Source: Fodinibius roseus
Lineage (GTDB): Bacteria > Bacteroidota > Rhodothermia > Balneolales > Balneolaceae
DNA: 64,000 nt
Assembly (NCBI RefSeq): GCF_900129315.1
Contig: NZ_FQUS01000012.1
Coordinates: forward strand, 86,176 to 150,175
Direction of reading: 5' to 3'
Below, in pieces: positions 17,843 through 27,820 of this stretch (positions are counted from its first letter, which is position 1; every line of letters starts with the position of its first letter). The notes beneath the pieces are model-generated. The model did no database searches. It saw only the letters and a program-made list of their open reading frames with translations, and was not told where the DNA came from. Made by a program: the position numbers and the translations under genes.

Positions 17843-19309
17843 ATGGACGATCTGCACATTTACAACACCCTGAGCCGGCGCAAAGAAAAGTTTACCCCCA
17901 TCACCGATCATTTTGTCGGAATCTACGTCTGTGGTCCCACCGTCTACGGCGACCCGCACCTGGGGCATGCCAAGAGCTATGTCTCCTTCGATGTGGTCGT
18001 CCGCTACCTCCGTTATCTCGGCTACCAGGTGCGGTATGTGCAGAATATCACTGATGTGGGACATCTTACCGACGATGCCGATCAGGGGGAGGACAAGCTT
18101 GAGAAACAGGCGAAAATCGAGCAGCTCGAGCCGATGGAAATTGCCGAGAAGTATACCTACAACTATTTCCGCGACATGGATAAGCTGGGCGTGCAGCGTC
18201 CCGATATCTCCCCCCGGGCGACGGGACACATTATCGAGCAGATCGAGATGGTCAAGAAGCTGCTGGAGAACGGGCACGCCTACGAGGCCAACGGCAATGT
18301 CTATTTCGATGTCTCCTCCGCCGAAGACTACGGCAAGCTCAGCGGACGCGCGGTGGAGGAGCAGGAAAGCGGCACGCGCATTGAGACGGCCAGTGACAAA
18401 CGGGCGCCAGAGGATTTTGCCCTCTGGAAAAAAGCCGATGACGGACATCTTATGAAGTGGCCTTCGCCGTGGGGACCCGGCTACCCGGGCTGGCACGTGG
18501 AGTGCTCGGCGATGTCGACCAAATACCTGGGGGAGCATTTCGATATCCACGGCGGGGGACTGGATAACCAGTTTCCCCACCACGAGTGCGAGATCGCCCA
18601 GAGCGAAGGCGCCTTCAACCAGCCGTTCGCCAACTACTGGATGCACAACAATATGGTGACGCTGGAGGGACAAAAGATGGGTAAATCGCTGGGCAACGCT
18701 ATTTCACTGGACCAGTTTTTCTCCGGCGACCATGATCTCCTGAGCCGGGCGTGGGACCCGCAGGTCATCCGCTTTTTCCTGCTGCAAAGTCACTACCGGA
18801 GCACCACCGACTTTTCGGAAGAGGCGCTCAGCGGGGCGGAAAGCGGCCTGCGCCACCTGCAGGAGATGCTTCTGGAGATCGACGCCGCAGAGGAAGGGGC
18901 CGGCGAGCGCTATCCCGTGGAAGAGCTCAAGGGCTCACTGGAAGCAAAGCTGAACGACGATTTTAATACCGCCCAGTCTATCGCGGTGCTGTTTGAGGAG
19001 CTCAAAACCATTCGCAAACAGGTCAACAAAGACCATACCCCTGAAAACATCGGGGAGATAAAACAGCTTCTCCATGATTTTGTGGACGGCGTACTCGGCT
19101 TATGGCCCGGGGCCGGGGAGCCGGGAGACAGCGGAAGCGGGGACGATAAAACCGAACAGCTGGTGGAGCTCCTGATTGATATCCGAAACAGTGCGCGCCG
19201 GGAGAAGAATTTTGAACGGGCCGACGCTATCCGGGACCGGCTCAGCGAAATAGGCATCGAGCTCATGGACAATCCCGGGGGGACGGACTTCACTGTCAAA
19301 AAGAGCTGA
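17843..19309 (+). CDS. cysS: Cysteinyl-tRNA synthetase
   Basis: The protein has the zinc and HIGH region [18 protein letters not shown], the adenylate region [32 protein letters not shown], and the KMSKS-equivalent KMGKSLGN. The DALR-like tRNA-binding end lies after residue 350. It charges tRNA-Cys. I start it at ATG 17843; a TTG three bases earlier is in frame but less likely. It is preceded by a terminator-like hairpin, and lgt follows on the same strand. Confidence 0.97.
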   Translation: MDDLHIYNTLSRRKEKFTPITDHFVGIYVCGPTVYGDPHLGHAKSYVSFDVVVRYLRYLGYQVRYVQNITDVGHLTDDADQGEDKLEKQAKIEQLEPMEIAEKYTYNYFRDMDKLGVQRPDISPRATGHIIEQIEMVKKLLENGHAYEANGNVYFDVSSAEDYGKLSGRAVEEQESGTRIETASDKRAPEDFALWKKADDGHLMKWPSPWGPGYPGWHVECSAMSTKYLGEHFDIHGGGLDNQFPHHECEIAQSEGAFNQPFANYWMHNNMVTLEGQKMGKSLGNAISLDQFFSGDHDLLSRAWDPQVIRFFLLQSHYRSTTDFSEEALSGAESGLRHLQEMLLEIDAAEEGAGERYPVEELKGSLEAKLNDDFNTAQSIAVLFEELKTIRKQVNKDHTPENIGEIKQLLHDFVDGVLGLWPGAGEPGDSGSGDDKTEQLVELLIDIRNSARREKNFERADAIRDRLSEIGIELMDNPGGTDFTVKKS

Positions 19310-19448
19310 TTTTTCATATTTGTCCCTTGTCAGTTGTTACCCGTTATTTGTTATTGTGCGATCATTTGTTCTTTTCACCGCTGCATGACTCTGACAACCA
19401 GCAAGCTGCTGTTTATTCTCACTGTTCACGACTAATTAACCAAATCTT

Positions 19449-20498
19449 ATGCAACAATCCGATCATCTTGTATGGAGTGCCGATCCCATAGCCTTCAGCA
19501 TCGGCACCCTTGAACTGCCGTTTCCGCTTGCAATCTGGGGCATCGTCGCTGCATTCGTATTTATCTACCTGGGCTATCAAAAGTTAGTGCCCGAGGATCT
19601 GCCCCGCGGGGAAGAGCCGGATGTGCCCGTGTGGAAATTCTGGGGCATGGTTATCGGCTCGTTTGTAGTGGGACAGCTGCTCTTTTTGGTGCTGCCCTCC
19701 CCTACCATCAGTGAAATCGGTCCCATCCAGCCGCGCTGGTACGGCCTGCTGTTTGCCTCCGCCTTTGTGGTCGGCTACCTGCTGATGCGCACCATGTACG
19801 AAGCGGCCGGGCGCACGCAGGAGGAGCTGGATAAGCTGCTGACCTACGTTTTAATCGGTACGATCATAGGCGCCCGGCTCGGACATGTGCTCTTTTACGA
19901 CCCGGCCTTTTATTTCCGCTATCCCTCCCAGATCCTGGCCATCTGGAACGGGGGACTGGCCAGTCACGGGGCCGCCATAGGTATCCTCCTTGCAATGTAT
20001 CTCTATATCAAAAAGGTTCCCAAAATGAATTTTCTCTGGATTGCCGACCGCGTGGTGATCGTCGTCGCTATCGGGGGCGCTTTTATCCGCACCGGCAACT
20101 TTGTGAACTCCGAAATCATCGGCAAGCCTTCCGAACTCCCGTGGGCCGTTATTTTTAAAAACGCCCATGGCCTCAGCGCCGCCCAGCAGATGATGCCGCG
20201 GCATCCCACCATGCTCTACGAGGCCGTGCTCTGTGTCATTATCTTTGCCCTTCTCTGGGCCCTCTATAAAAAATACCGCTCGCAGCCTCCCGAGGGATCC
20301 ATATTCGGCCTCTTCCTGGTTATGCTTTTCAGCGGTCGATTTCTGCTCGAATTCACGAAAATAAACCAGGCGGCCTTTGCCGACCAGTGGTCCATTAACA
20401 TGGGACAGTGGCTCAGTCTTCCCCTGATCCTTATCGGCGCCTGGCTGCTTGCTAAAAAAGTAACGTGGTCCCAGGCACCACCGGCCGTGAAACGGTAG
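19449..20498 (+). CDS. lgt: Prolipoprotein diacylglyceryl transferase
   Basis: The 349-residue polytopic protein has the Lgt signatures WYGLLFASAFVVGYLLM, GARLGHVLFYDP, GGLASHGAAIGI, IRTGNFVNSEIIG and RHPTMLYEA. It transfers diacylglycerol from phosphatidylglycerol to the lipobox cysteine of prolipoproteins. The enzyme would serve the many lipoproteins encoded in this window. An extra N-terminal region of about 85 residues with two hydrophobic segments precedes the canonical start of the family. Confidence 0.96.
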   Translation: MQQSDHLVWSADPIAFSIGTLELPFPLAIWGIVAAFVFIYLGYQKLVPEDLPRGEEPDVPVWKFWGMVIGSFVVGQLLFLVLPSPTISEIGPIQPRWYGLLFASAFVVGYLLMRTMYEAAGRTQEELDKLLTYVLIGTIIGARLGHVLFYDPAFYFRYPSQILAIWNGGLASHGAAIGILLAMYLYIKKVPKMNFLWIADRVVIVVAIGGAFIRTGNFVNSEIIGKPSELPWAVIFKNAHGLSAAQQMMPRHPTMLYEAVLCVIIFALLWALYKKYRSQPPEGSIFGLFLVMLFSGRFLLEFTKINQAAFADQWSINMGQWLSLPLILIGAWLLAKKVTWSQAPPAVKR

Positions 20499-20509
20499 GC
20501 AAGGTTAAA

Positions 20510-20590
20510 AAAGCATTTGAACTTTGGAAAAACCGGGATTTTTTTCCAGCAAGCTGGATCCAAATCCGGATCAGCCCGGATTTCTCACCA
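20510..20590 (+). terminator. Hairpins between lgt and the phosphoglucomutase gene
   Basis: CCAGC-AA-GCTGG at 20546-20557 is followed by an 8-bp perfect stem, AAATCCGG (20562-20569) with CCGGATTT (20576-20583). The second arm continues as CTCAC, like the hairpin element between hisD and hisC at 39133. No T-run follows, so a processing or rho-dependent role is as likely as termination. Confidence 0.45.
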
Positions 20591-20729
20591 GGAAATTTGT
20601 TCTTCAGCAAGGCGAAGAGAAAATGGCAGCGGGACGGTAGGTAATCCGGATTAGACATAATAACAAGGAAACAGTACTTTCCAGTAAAGCAGGTTAACCC
20701 ATACATCTCAGACAAACTTTTACAGGCAT

Positions 20730-22469
20730 ATGAAATCATTAGAGCCGGACATTCAGGATACAATCAACCAGTGGCTGCAGGGCAATTACGACGAGGAGAC
20801 CAAAACCGCGATCAGGGAAAAACTGCAGCAGGAAAAATTCAAGGAACTGACCGACGCGTTCTATAAAGAGATGGAATTCGGTACGGGGGGCATCCGCGGG
20901 ATTATGGGCGTGGGACCCAACCGCGTTAACAAGTACACCTTCGGGATGGCCACCCAGGGGTTCAGCAATTTCCTGAAAAAGAACTACCCGGATGAGCAAA
21001 TCAAGGTGGTCATCGCCCATGACTGCCGCAATAACTCGGAGAAGCTGGCCCGGGTCGTGGCCAACATCTTTTCTGCCAACGGCATCTACGTGTACCTGTT
21101 CGAGGGACTGCGTCCCACTCCCGAGCTTTCTTTTGCCATCCGTGAGCTCGGCTGCCAGGGCGGGGTCATGCTCACGGCCTCTCACAACCCCAGGGAATAC
21201 AACGGCTACAAAGCCTACGGGTCGAACGGGGGACAGCTGGTCTCCCCGCACGACAAGATGGTAATGGAGGAGGTCCAGCAGATCGGGAGCGTGGACAAGG
21301 TGAATTTCGAAGGCGATGAAGAGCGTATCGAGATGATTGGCGCGGAGATGGACGAAAAATATCTGGACGCCCTTGTGGACCTTTCCATATCGCGGGAGGC
21401 CATCCGGCGACAGAAAGACCTGAGCATCGTCTTCTCCCCCATTCACGGGACCTCCGGCGTGCTGGTCCCCCCCGCCCTTGAGCGGTATGGATTCGAAAAC
21501 GTATCCTATGTGGAGGAGCAGATGAGTTACGACGGCGATTTCCCCACCGTGGAATATCCCAATCCCGAAGAAAAGGAAGCCCTTTCGATGGCACTGGATA
21601 AAGCCCGCGACATTGATGCGGAACTGGTCATGGCGACCGACCCCGATGCCGATCGCGTGGGTATTGCGGTAAAGGATCACCACGGGGAATGGACGCTGCT
21701 TAACGGCAACCAGACGGGCACGCTGATTATCCACTACATGCTCGACGCATGGCAGCAGGCCGATAAACTCACCGGCAACGAATATATTGTCAAAACGATT
21801 GTCACCTCCTATCTCATCGATCACATTGCCGACCATTACGGCGTTGCCTGCTACAATACCCTGACAGGGTTCAAGTATATCGGCGAGCTGATGACCGAGC
21901 TCGAAGGCAAACAGCAGTTTATTGCGGGCGGGGAAGAAAGCTACGGCTACCTTATCGGCGATCACGTGCGGGACAAGGATGCCGTCGTTTCTACGGTTAT
22001 CATTGCCGAGATGGCCGCTTTCTACAAGGACAGCGGCAGCAGTCTTTACGAGGCCCTGCTCGGTATCTACGAAGAGTACGGCTATTTCAGGGAGCGGATG
22101 GTTTCCGTCTATAAAAAAGGCCGGGAAGGCGAGCGGGAAATAAAGGAGATGCTGGCCCGCTACCGGGAAAATCCCCCCTCCGAACTCGGCGGCTCGCGCG
22201 TCACCACCATCAGGGATTACAAAACGCAGAAGGAAAAAAATCTTATTTCGCAGGCCGTATCGACCATCGACCTGCCGAGCTCCAATGTCCTCCAGTTCAT
22301 CACCGAGGAAGGCTCCATGGTGACCGTTCGTCCCTCGGGCACCGAACCCAAGATCAAGTTCTACTGCAGCGTCAACACCGACCTGCCGGACCGAAGTCAG
22401 TACGAAGACATCACCGGCCGGCTCGAAAACAAGATCGACGCGATCATCACCGACCTTACGGGGGACTGA
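20730..22469 (+). CDS. Phosphoglucomutase / phosphomannomutase
   Basis: The 579-residue protein has all four alpha-D-phosphohexomutase motifs: GTGGIRGIMGVGPNRVNKYT, the phosphoserine loop TASHNPREYNGYKAYGSNGG, the metal-binding DPDADRVGIAV, and the sugar and phosphate loops GGEESYGYLIGDHVRDKDAV and RPSGTEPKIKFY. The GGEESYGY form and the length fit the PgcA-like phosphoglucomutase group, which interconverts glucose-1-phosphate and glucose-6-phosphate. The ATG at 20730 follows a 231-bp gap with hairpins. Confidence 0.95.
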   Translation: MKSLEPDIQDTINQWLQGNYDEETKTAIREKLQQEKFKELTDAFYKEMEFGTGGIRGIMGVGPNRVNKYTFGMATQGFSNFLKKNYPDEQIKVVIAHDCRNNSEKLARVVANIFSANGIYVYLFEGLRPTPELSFAIRELGCQGGVMLTASHNPREYNGYKAYGSNGGQLVSPHDKMVMEEVQQIGSVDKVNFEGDEERIEMIGAEMDEKYLDALVDLSISREAIRRQKDLSIVFSPIHGTSGVLVPPALERYGFENVSYVEEQMSYDGDFPTVEYPNPEEKEALSMALDKARDIDAELVMATDPDADRVGIAVKDHHGEWTLLNGNQTGTLIIHYMLDAWQQADKLTGNEYIVKTIVTSYLIDHIADHYGVACYNTLTGFKYIGELMTELEGKQQFIAGGEESYGYLIGDHVRDKDAVVSTVIIAEMAAFYKDSGSSLYEALLGIYEEYGYFRERMVSVYKKGREGEREIKEMLARYRENPPSELGGSRVTTIRDYKTQKEKNLISQAVSTIDLPSSNVLQFITEEGSMVTVRPSGTEPKIKFYCSVNTDLPDRSQYEDITGRLENKIDAIITDLTGD

Positions 22470-22563
22470 TAGCGCTCACTATTTAATCCGAATCTAAATT
22501 TCGGTCCCCCGCTGTATTACCTCCATACTCTGGTTATATTCCGCCTCATTGAACACAGGCGCT

Positions 22564-23316
22564 ATGACCGAACTTCTGCAACACCCTGCATTTGACGTAT
22601 TTTTATACGCCATGATTACGGCCGTGGCAACGGGACTGGGCGCGCTGCCGTTCTTCTTTTTCAGGGAGCTTACCCGTACCTGGCTCGGCATTTCGAATGC
22701 TATTGCCTCCGGGCTCATGCTCGCGGCCAGCTTCGGCCTGATTTATGAGGGACTGAATTACGACTTGTGGTTTACCTTCTACGGCATCATTCTGGGACTC
22801 CTTTTCATTGTCGGCAGCCAGAAACTGCTGGATAAATACGACGACCAGTTTTCGATCAAGCATATCCGCAAGGCGGACAGCACGAAAATGCTGCTTATTG
22901 TCGGTATCATGACCGTGCATTCTTTTACGGAAGGCGTGAGCGTGGGCGTCTCCTTCAGTGGCAGTCTCGATCTCGGTCTTTTTATCACCACCGCTATCGC
23001 GGTCCACAATATACCCGAGGGACTGGCAATCAGTCTTGTACTCATTCCGCGGGGGACCTCCCCCCTGAAGGCTGCCTGGTGGAGTATTTTCTCAAGCCTG
23101 CCCCAGCCGCTGATGGCCGTCCCCGCTTTCCTCTTTGTGGAGATATTCCGGCAGTATTTGCCTATGGGACTCGGGTTCGCCGGGGGTGCCATGATCTGGA
23201 TGGTCTTTGCCGAGCTCATCCCCGACTCCATGGAAGACATCAGCGCCTCCACCGTCGCCACCACGATCACCATTTCCGTAGCCCTGATGATTGTCTTCCA
23301 GGTCCTTATTGGTTAA
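22564..23316 (+). CDS. ZIP-family metal transporter
   Basis: The protein has about eight hydrophobic segments and the two ZIP metal-site helices, HSFTEGVSVGVSF and AVHNIPEGLAISLVL. It imports divalent metals such as zinc. I start it at ATG 22564 because the in-frame TTG at 22549 is less likely. Its last codon and stop, GGT TAA, are the first unit of a GGTTAA hexamer run. The 3' end (from 23270) is repeated at 24887, upstream of the peptidase gene. Confidence 0.92.
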   Translation: MTELLQHPAFDVFLYAMITAVATGLGALPFFFFRELTRTWLGISNAIASGLMLAASFGLIYEGLNYDLWFTFYGIILGLLFIVGSQKLLDKYDDQFSIKHIRKADSTKMLLIVGIMTVHSFTEGVSVGVSFSGSLDLGLFITTAIAVHNIPEGLAISLVLIPRGTSPLKAAWWSIFSSLPQPLMAVPAFLFVEIFRQYLPMGLGFAGGAMIWMVFAELIPDSMEDISASTVATTITISVALMIVFQVLIG

Positions 23317-23407
23317 GGTTAAGGTTAAGGTTAAGGTTAAGGTTGAGGTTGAGGTTGAGGTTGAGGTTGCAGAAAAAGCTGCGGATTCAGCGTTTTCCCG
23401 GCAGGGA
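23270..23407 (+). repeat. Direct repeat copy 1: ZIP gene 3' end plus (GGTTAA)5(GGTTGA)4 tract
   Basis: The last ~43 bp of the ZIP gene run into ten hexamers at 23311-23370: five GGTTAA, four GGTTGA, one GGTTGC. GCGGATTCAGCGTTTTCCCG follows. The same order is found at 24887-25008 with three GGTTGA units. The two copies flank the outer-membrane protein gene. Confidence 0.85.
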
Positions 23408-23410
23408 TAC

Positions 23411-23476
23411 AACGAATGCCATTCCTATCTCTCCACCCCGACCCAAGTTGAACTCTGGGAAACGGAGGACGGGTAA
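23411..23476 (+). pseudogene. Remnant of a DPP-IV-like S9 peptidase gene
   Basis: The frame encodes TPTQVELWETEDG and then a stop. The intact peptidase downstream has TPTQVELWETDEG at the corresponding place (near 26815). Nucleotide similarity is limited to about 60 bp. It is the debris of a second peptidase copy. Confidence 0.7.
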
Positions 23477-23577
23477 CCGGGTGCTCTCGCAAGCTTTTTA
23501 TTCCGGGAACTATTGGCTGGTTATTGTCGGCTAAAAACTTTATTTATAGCTTGAAAATTTTCACGTTAAAAACATAC

Positions 23578-24831
23578 ATGCGCTTCAAGATAAAACTTCT
23601 CCTCGTACTGACGCTTTTCCTCGGATTCAACGGAATCAGTAAAAGTCAGCCCTCCTCTTCCTCATCTGCCGACCGGACCATTGACGTTTTTCTCGATTGC
23701 AGGAGATGCAGCGAAACCTATATCCGCAATGAACTGACCTATATCAATTATGTGCGTAATAAAGAAGATGCGGAACTGCACCTGCTGATTACACGGCAAT
23801 CCACGGGCAGCGGCGGCTTTGAATATACCATGCGATTCATCGGCAGCCGGGAATATGAAGGAGAAGACAATACCTACCGGTATATCTCTTCGGCATCCGA
23901 TACCCAGCAAGAACGGCAACAGGGGCTTGTCAATCGTATAGGCATAGGACTGGTTCCCTACCTGTCTTCACTGCCGGTCGTCAAGAGATTGCGGGTACAT
24001 TACGAGCCCAGGGAAGAACGCACATCACCTTCGGCACAAGCTGATGACTGGAACTACTGGGTTTTTGAAGTCTATGCCTACACCTCCCTGCGGGGAGAGC
24101 AAAGCCAGAATCATTTTTTCATGAGTACGGGCGCGGATGCCGACCGGATATCGGAAGAGCTGAAAATACGGCTCAATTATGACTGGGACTATGGCCGGCA
24201 AAGTTTTGACAGGGATGATTCCACGGACGTTTTCATAACCCGCGGGCAGGAACTGGACGGGACCGTAGTTCAAAGCCTCTCCGATCACTGGTCCGTAGGT
24301 ATCTTTGCAGAAGCAAACCGCTCTACCAGGAACAACATCGAGCTGGGTATCTATGGAAGTCCGGCCGTTGAATACAACCTTTTTCCATACCGGGAATATG
24401 CGCAGCGTGAATTCAGCATCAGATATAGTCTTGCCCCCAACTATTATCAGTACCAGGAGGAAACCATTTATGGTAAAATGCAGGAAACACTGGTGCGGCA
24501 GAGTCTGCGTACAAACATTCAAATAAACCAACCCTGGGGAGAGTTCGAAGGCCGGATTGACGCGACCACCTTTCTTCACGACCTAAGCAAAAATCGTTTC
24601 GAAATCGACCTTGAACTCGATGTCAGGATATTCAGGGGACTCTCGTTCAATATCAACAGCCGCTACGCAATCATACATGACCAGCTATATATTCCAAAAG
24701 GCGACATCAGTGATGCCGAGCAGCTGCTCAACCTGCGGCAACAGTCCACGTCCTACTCCTATCGCGTATCCATGGGTATTGCCTACAGTTTCGGTTCCAT
24801 ATACAATAACATCGTGAATCCCCGTTTCTGA
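23578..24831 (+). CDS. Predicted outer-membrane beta-barrel protein
   Basis: I start at ATG 23578, where a signal peptide begins (MRFKIKLLLVLTLFLGF, cleavage near ISKSQ). An earlier in-frame TTG at 23524 would place non-leader residues first. The mature protein of about 395 residues has an N-terminal region with DVFLDCRRCSETYIRNEL and then many alternating polar/hydrophobic strands with aromatic girdles. It ends SFGSIYNNIVNPRF, with a C-terminal Phe as in Bam substrates. I do not recognise a family. It lies between two copies of a direct repeat and next to peptidase debris. Confidence 0.7.
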   Translation: MRFKIKLLLVLTLFLGFNGISKSQPSSSSSADRTIDVFLDCRRCSETYIRNELTYINYVRNKEDAELHLLITRQSTGSGGFEYTMRFIGSREYEGEDNTYRYISSASDTQQERQQGLVNRIGIGLVPYLSSLPVVKRLRVHYEPREERTSPSAQADDWNYWVFEVYAYTSLRGEQSQNHFFMSTGADADRISEELKIRLNYDWDYGRQSFDRDDSTDVFITRGQELDGTVVQSLSDHWSVGIFAEANRSTRNNIELGIYGSPAVEYNLFPYREYAQREFSIRYSLAPNYYQYQEETIYGKMQETLVRQSLRTNIQINQPWGEFEGRIDATTFLHDLSKNRFEIDLELDVRIFRGLSFNINSRYAIIHDQLYIPKGDISDAEQLLNLRQQSTSYSYRVSMGIAYSFGSIYNNIVNPRF

Positions 24832-24886
24832 TATGCTGTCAGTATGCAAGTGCCAGCGGTGTCCTGTTTCGGCTCGGGACCGTCCG

Positions 24887-25008
24887 CCATTTCCGTAGCC
24901 CTGATGATTGTCTTCCAGGTCCTTATTGGTTGAGGTTGAGGTTGAGGTACAGGATTGTGGGTTGGGATTGAAGAAAATATTGCGGATTCAGCGTTTTCCC
25001 GGCATAGA
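24887..25008 (+). repeat. Direct repeat copy 2: ZIP gene 3' fragment plus GGTTGA tract
   Basis: CCATTTCCGTAGCCCTGATG and the following bases to GGTCCTTATTGG (24887-24929) match the ZIP gene end. Three GGTTGA units follow (24928-24945), then a shared GCGGATTCAGCGTTTTCCCG (near 24979). It can encode only the last residues of the transporter, so it is a non-functional fragment. Confidence 0.85.
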
Positions 25009-25111
25009 TGCCTTGAAAATATCAGGTGATAAATTTGTTATTTGTATGGGTTCCCGATATTTAATTACCTTCCGAAGTCTAAATATTATTCCCAACAGCC
25101 CGTACCCAGCC

Positions 25112-27676
25112 ATGAACTGTCTGCTACAGAATTCTTCTCATTCCAAACTCCTTTCTTCTCATTCCAAACTCATTGTACCGTTTGTGCTGCTGACCCTCCT
25201 CCTGTTCCCGGGGCTGGGCCAAAGTGAAGCGCAACAACAGGAGCACAACCAACCACAGATCCGGGTCCGATCCCAAACCCATGAACAGGCTACAACCCAG
25301 CCGCGGGCCCAGTCCCAAGCACAGAGTCAGACTCAACGTCAGTCCCGGAACCAAACTCAAATCCAAGTCCAGTCCCAGGATCAAGCTCAAATACCGGACC
25401 AAACCCGATCACAGGGCGAAGCCCAGACTCGGGCACAGCCACAGGTCAAACCCCAAACACAGGCACAACACCAAGCCCGAACACAACTCCAAGCCCGAAC
25501 ACAATCCCAAGTCCGGACCAAGTCCCAGTCCCTGAAAAAAGAACGGTATTCCAGCCTCAAAGAGGCTCTCTACAGCAGCGGGCTGCGCAGCTCAAACGGA
25601 CCCCGCAACGTCAACTGGATTGATGGCGGAGATCGCTACTCCTATATGCAGCGAAATGAGGAAACCAGCAGCATGGAAATCCGCGCCTACGATCCCGCAA
25701 CAAAAGAGGATATGCTCATTTTCAACGCCGAAAATCACACTTTCCCCGGCGCCGACTCTACCTTCGAATACTCCTCGTTCCAGTGGTCCGGGGATTCCAA
25801 ATACCTCGTCTTCCAGTCCAACTTCCGTCCCGTCTATCGCCGCTCCGGCATTTCGGACTACTACCTCTACTCGGTTGAAGAGGAAAGCCTGCAGCTGCTG
25901 GTCGAAGACGCCCGCACCGCCGAACTGTCCCCCGACGGACAAAAAATCGGCTATGAACGCGATGGGGACCTTTTTGTGTATACTCTTGAAACGGAAGAGG
26001 AGCGGCGGCTGACCGACAGCGGAGGTGACTATTTTTACAACGGGCGTTTCGGCTGGGTCTATGAAGAGGAATTCGGGCTGGCACAAGCCTGGGAGTGGTC
26101 CCCGGACAGCCGGTATATCGCCTACTGGCAGGTGGATGAACGGGAGGTCCCGATCTTCCAAATGACCGACTATGAAGGTCAGCATCCCGACTATGAAACC
26201 ATTCCCTACCCCAAGGTGGGGGACCAAAATCCTTCGGTCAGAATCGGCGTGGTGGAGGTCTCATCGGCGGATAAACAGTGGATCGACCACCCTGAAGACG
26301 GCTATATCCCGCGGCTCTACTGGACCTCCCGGGAGGGACAGCTGGCCGTGGTGCATCTCAACCGCCTGCAAAACCACCTGAAACTTTTTTTTAGTGACGT
26401 GCGCAGCGGCAGCAGCGAACTGATCATGGAAGAGCAGTCCGACGCCTGGATTGACGTTTTCGACTTCTTTGCGGGGATCAATCACCTGTTTTTCTTTCCC
26501 GACGACCGGGAAGAGTTCTTCTGGATCAGCGACCGGGACGGCTGGAGTCATATTTACCGGTACGATTACGACGGCCATCTCAAGAACCAGGTCACCACCG
26601 GCGACTGGGAGGTCACCTATGTGCATGCCGTCGACGGGGAGGACCGGCGGATCTACTACACCTCCACGGAAGTCTCCCCGCTCGAGCGCCACCTCTATGC
26701 GGTTGATTTCGACGGCAGCGGCAAACAGCAGCTTACCCGGGTCGAAGGCACCCACAACATTCATATGAGTCCCAATACCCGGTACTTCCTGGATCGCTAT
26801 TCCAATACCACCACCCCCACCCAGGTGGAACTCTGGGAGACGGACGAAGGGAAGCTGCGGACGCTGGAGGATAACGAAGCTGTCAGGGAGTTTACCGAAA
26901 ACCACGTCTACGCGCCGCGGGAGCTGTTTGCCTTCACCACCTCCGGCGGGCAGCAGCTGGATGGGTACGTAATTAAACCCGTCGATTTCGATTCCACCCG
27001 CTCATACCCCCTGCTGCTGAATATTTATGGGGGTCCCGGCGCCCAGGGCGTGTATAACGCCTGGGAGTCCACCGGCTGGCTGCAGTATCTCGCCCAGGAA
27101 GGGTATGTTATTGTCAACGTGAACAATCGCGGCAACGGGGGCTATGGAAAAGATTTCGAAAAAAAGGTCTACAAGCAGCTCGGCAAGTGGGAAGCCAACG
27201 ACTTTGTGGAAACCGCCCGGCATATGGGAGCAAAAAGCTGGGTGGACTCCAGTCGCATGGCCATCAGGGGACACAGTTACGGGGGGTACATGACGACCTA
27301 CACGATGTTCACTCATCCCGGCGTTTTCCGGGTGGGGATTGCCGGCGCCCCGGTGACCGACTGGCGGCTGTACGACAGCATCTATACCGAACGCTATATG
27401 GGACTTTTGGATGAGAACGGGGAGGGCTATGAGCAAAGCTCCTCCGTTACGCACGCGGGCAACCTGGAGGGAGATCTTTTTGTGGCACACGCTGCGATGG
27501 ATGAAAATGTTCACCTCCAGAACACCATGCAGCTGATGACGCAGCTGACAAGCAGCGGGAAAGATGCCGACCTCCGGATATACCCACCGGGCGCCCACGG
27601 CGTGGCCTATAATTCAACCAGCTACCTGCTCCTGTACGAAACATACACCGAATACCTGAATACCCATCTGAAATAA
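25112..27676 (+). CDS. S9 family prolyl oligopeptidase, dipeptidyl peptidase IV-like, with Gln-rich N-terminal linker
   Basis: From ATG 25112 the protein is 854 residues: a signal peptide (about 1-41), a Gln/Thr/Arg-rich linker to about 150, a beta-propeller, then the hydrolase domain. The DPP-IV Glu motif is present in FGWVYEEEFG. The catalytic triad is visible as Ser722 in RGHSYGGYM, Asp797 in AAMDENVHLQN and His829 in PPGAHGVAY. It should remove X-Pro dipeptides from peptides in the periplasm or outside. A Gln-rich linker is unusual for the family. Upstream in-frame codons overlap a ZIP gene fragment and are not counted. Confidence 0.93.
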   Translation: MNCLLQNSSHSKLLSSHSKLIVPFVLLTLLLFPGLGQSEAQQQEHNQPQIRVRSQTHEQATTQPRAQSQAQSQTQRQSRNQTQIQVQSQDQAQIPDQTRSQGEAQTRAQPQVKPQTQAQHQARTQLQARTQSQVRTKSQSLKKERYSSLKEALYSSGLRSSNGPRNVNWIDGGDRYSYMQRNEETSSMEIRAYDPATKEDMLIFNAENHTFPGADSTFEYSSFQWSGDSKYLVFQSNFRPVYRRSGISDYYLYSVEEESLQLLVEDARTAELSPDGQKIGYERDGDLFVYTLETEEERRLTDSGGDYFYNGRFGWVYEEEFGLAQAWEWSPDSRYIAYWQVDEREVPIFQMTDYEGQHPDYETIPYPKVGDQNPSVRIGVVEVSSADKQWIDHPEDGYIPRLYWTSREGQLAVVHLNRLQNHLKLFFSDVRSGSSELIMEEQSDAWIDVFDFFAGINHLFFFPDDREEFFWISDRDGWSHIYRYDYDGHLKNQVTTGDWEVTYVHAVDGEDRRIYYTSTEVSPLERHLYAVDFDGSGKQQLTRVEGTHNIHMSPNTRYFLDRYSNTTTPTQVELWETDEGKLRTLEDNEAVREFTENHVYAPRELFAFTTSGGQQLDGYVIKPVDFDSTRSYPLLLNIYGGPGAQGVYNAWESTGWLQYLAQEGYVIVNVNNRGNGGYGKDFEKKVYKQLGKWEANDFVETARHMGAKSWVDSSRMAIRGHSYGGYMTTYTMFTHPGVFRVGIAGAPVTDWRLYDSIYTERYMGLLDENGEGYEQSSSVTHAGNLEGDLFVAHAAMDENVHLQNTMQLMTQLTSSGKDADLRIYPPGAHGVAYNSTSYLLLYETYTEYLNTHLK

Positions 27677-27737
27677 CCGGCCAAGAGGCGGTGGCGGGGG
27701 TTGTCGCTTTCAAAGGAAGTCGCCATGCAGCCACGCT

Positions 27738-27819
27738 TACCTTCTCACGGAAACTGTTTGCATTCACCACCGGCGGCCGGACAAGTGGGAGCCAGCGACT
27801 TTGTGAAAGGCCCTGTATG
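27738..27819 (+). pseudogene. Second remnant of the DPP-IV-like gene
   Basis: CGGAAACTGTTTGCATTCAC (27748) matches the intact gene near 26925, which encodes RELFAFTTSGG. It is joined directly to GACAAGTGGGAGCCAGCGAC and following bases, which match codons near 27183 (GKWEANDFV). About 240 bp between these points is missing, so this is an internally deleted, non-functional copy just after the intact gene. Confidence 0.7.
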
Positions 27820-27820
27820 A

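Noticed and set aside
23311..23370. Possible CRISPR or telomere-like array (GGTTAA units)
   Set aside because: Units are six bases without spacers, and the run begins inside a gene's stop codon. It is a simple tandem repeat.
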